A stretch of DNA of 5,643 bases from the NCBI GenBank assembly GCA_937889795.1, contig CALBZH010000830.1:1-5643 (forward strand), written 5' to 3'. The DNA is from an uncultured Syntrophobacteraceae bacterium (GTDB taxonomy: Bacteria > Desulfobacterota > Syntrophobacteria > Syntrophobacterales > Syntrophobacteraceae). Below are positions 4,655 through 5,643 of this stretch, one piece after another. Below the pieces are notes generated by a model. That model ran no database searches, was not told the origin of the DNA, and was given only the letters and a program-made list of their open reading frames with translations. Position numbers and translations under genes: made by a program. Position 1 is the first letter of the stretch. Every line of letters starts with the position of its first letter.

Positions 4655-5643
4655 ATGACGGATCTGAAACGTTTCATGCCCATTGGACTGGCCGTGCTTT
4701 TCACCATGCCAGGGCTTGCCATGAGCCTACTTCACCTCGCCCCCGCTCCGCCTTTCATGGCGCTCACGACGGGCGCCGCCATCCTGGGAGCGTCGTTCCT
4801 GCTCCTCTGGGCGTGCGATGCCGCCCAAAAAGACATCTCCCAGGCGCTTGCCCTCGCGGTTGTGGCGCTGATCGCGGTGCTTCCCGAGTACGCCGTCGAC
4901 ATGTATTTCACGTGGCAGGCCGGCCAACATCCGGAGAGCGATTACGCCCATTACGCGATCGCCAACATGACGGGGGCCAATCGGCTTCTGATCGGCGTCG
5001 CCTGGAGCGTCATCATCGCCATCTTCTGGCTCAAGAGCAGGCGAGCGATCGAGCTCGACCCGGACAGACGGACGGAAATCCTGTTTCTGGGTCTTGCAAC
5101 CCTTTACGCCTTCGTGATTCCGATCAAAGGCAGCCTCGCCTGGCTCGACGGCGTCGCACTCATCGGGCTCTACATCTGGTACATCCGGCTCGCAAGCCGA
5201 CGCCCCTGCGAAACCTGTGAACTCGACGGCCCTGCCGAGCTTCTTGGGCGGTTGCACAAGGGCAAGCGCCGGGCGGCTACCGCGCTCATGTTTCTATTTG
5301 CCGCCGGTGTCATCCTAGCCAACGCGGAGGTCTTCTGTGAGTCGCTCATCGCGACCGGAAGAATCCTCGGGGTCAGCGAATTTCTGCTTGTTCAGTGGCT
5401 GGCCCCCATCGCCTCCGAAGCTCCCGAATTCACCGTGGCCATCATGCTGGCGCTGCGTGGCCATGCGGCGGTAGCCCTCGGCAGCCTCATTTCAGCGAAG
5501 CTCAACCAATGGACGCTCCTGGTCGGGATGATCCCGGGCGTTTACGGACTGTCGAGCGGGTCTCTTGCAAACCCGATCCCCATGGGGGCGATGCAGATGA
5601 ACGAGATCCTCCTGACAGCCGCCCAATCCCTCCTGGCCGTCGC
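4655..5643 (+). CDS. CaCA-family cation antiporter (Na+/Ca2+ exchanger-like), candidate Mn2+ exporter; 3' end outside window
   Basis: The frame stays open for 329 codons to the window end. AAGGAG (4644-4649) lies 5 nt before the ATG. The protein is mostly hydrophobic, with membrane segments at about 9-29, 35-53, 63-87, 109-126, 142-157, 160-178, 207-225 and beyond 240. Two alpha-repeats of the exchanger superfamily are visible. Repeat 1 has VLPEYAVD (75-82) and ANMTGANRLLIG (103-114). Repeat 2 has APIASEAPEFTVAIMLALRG (250-269) and GSLISAKLNQ (276-285). The paired Pro-Glu motifs (E78, E258) are where the family binds cations. A cytoplasmic loop between the repeats carries CETC (185-188). The protein should exchange a divalent cation against Na+ or H+ across the inner membrane. 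Its place directly behind a Mn2+ riboswitch argues for Mn2+ export rather than Ca2+ handling; that is inference. Roughly the last membrane helices are missing. Confidence 0.9.
   Translation, partial: MTDLKRFMPIGLAVLFTMPGLAMSLLHLAPAPPFMALTTGAAILGASFLLLWACDAAQKDISQALALAVVALIAVLPEYAVDMYFTWQAGQHPESDYAHYAIANMTGANRLLIGVAWSVIIAIFWLKSRRAIELDPDRRTEILFLGLATLYAFVIPIKGSLAWLDGVALIGLYIWYIRLASRRPCETCELDGPAELLGRLHKGKRRAATALMFLFAAGVILANAEVFCESLIATGRILGVSEFLLVQWLAPIASEAPEFTVAIMLALRGHAAVALGSLISAKLNQWTLLVGMIPGVYGLSSGSLANPIPMGAMQMNEILLTAAQSLLAV

Noticed and set aside
4618..5220. Plus-strand ORF (200 aa) overlapping the exchanger
   Set aside because: It is in another frame of the exchanger gene, rich in Arg/His/Pro with no membrane or catalytic motif; the frame from 4655 has the ribosome site and the alpha-repeats.
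4727..5257. Minus-strand ORF (176 aa) opposite the exchanger
   Set aside because: It is charged low-complexity sequence antisense to conserved membrane segments, a shadow of GC-rich codon use.

Overview
The window is GC-rich chromosomal DNA, densely packed with codon-biased genes. A PknB-type Ser/Thr kinase carrying TPRs, a CoA/ferredoxin-type metabolic pair and a MarR regulator together suggest a metabolically versatile, possibly anaerobic bacterium of the Desulfobacterota, Acidobacteria or Myxococcota kind. That placement is an inference from gene content only.

Layout. (1) 1-1704 (+): the C-terminal part of a transmembrane Ser/Thr protein kinase that enters from outside the window. (2) 1698-1853: a short repeat-built intergenic element lying exactly between two convergent genes. 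It has 12-bp direct repeats outside, inverted repeats inside, and two blocks of heptamers. (3) 1856-4293 (-): a leftward cluster transcribed in the order marR regulator, crotonase-family isomerase, winged-helix/2x[4Fe-4S] protein. The last two are 25 bp apart and probably form one operon. A 14-bp sequence in front of marR recurs (12/14 identical) in front of the isomerase gene, which suggests a MarR operator. (4) 4294-4654: a regulatory region with back-to-back promoters. The rightward one drives a leader RNA that I recognise as a yybP-ykoY (Mn2+) riboswitch, whose last strand is also the 5' arm of an 18-bp terminator hairpin ending in eight Ts. (5) 4655-5643 (+): the start of a cation/Ca2+ exchanger (CaCA) family membrane antiporter, open at the window end.

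Two functional units stand out. The first is a metal-homeostasis unit in which Mn2+ is predicted to stabilise the aptamer, prevent terminator formation and switch on a membrane exchanger, which makes that exchanger a candidate Mn2+ exporter. The second is a MarR-controlled acyl-CoA/iron-sulfur operon. Its crotonase lacks both glutamates of the enoyl-CoA hydratases but keeps an aspartate found in isomerase-type members, so it is probably not a hydratase.
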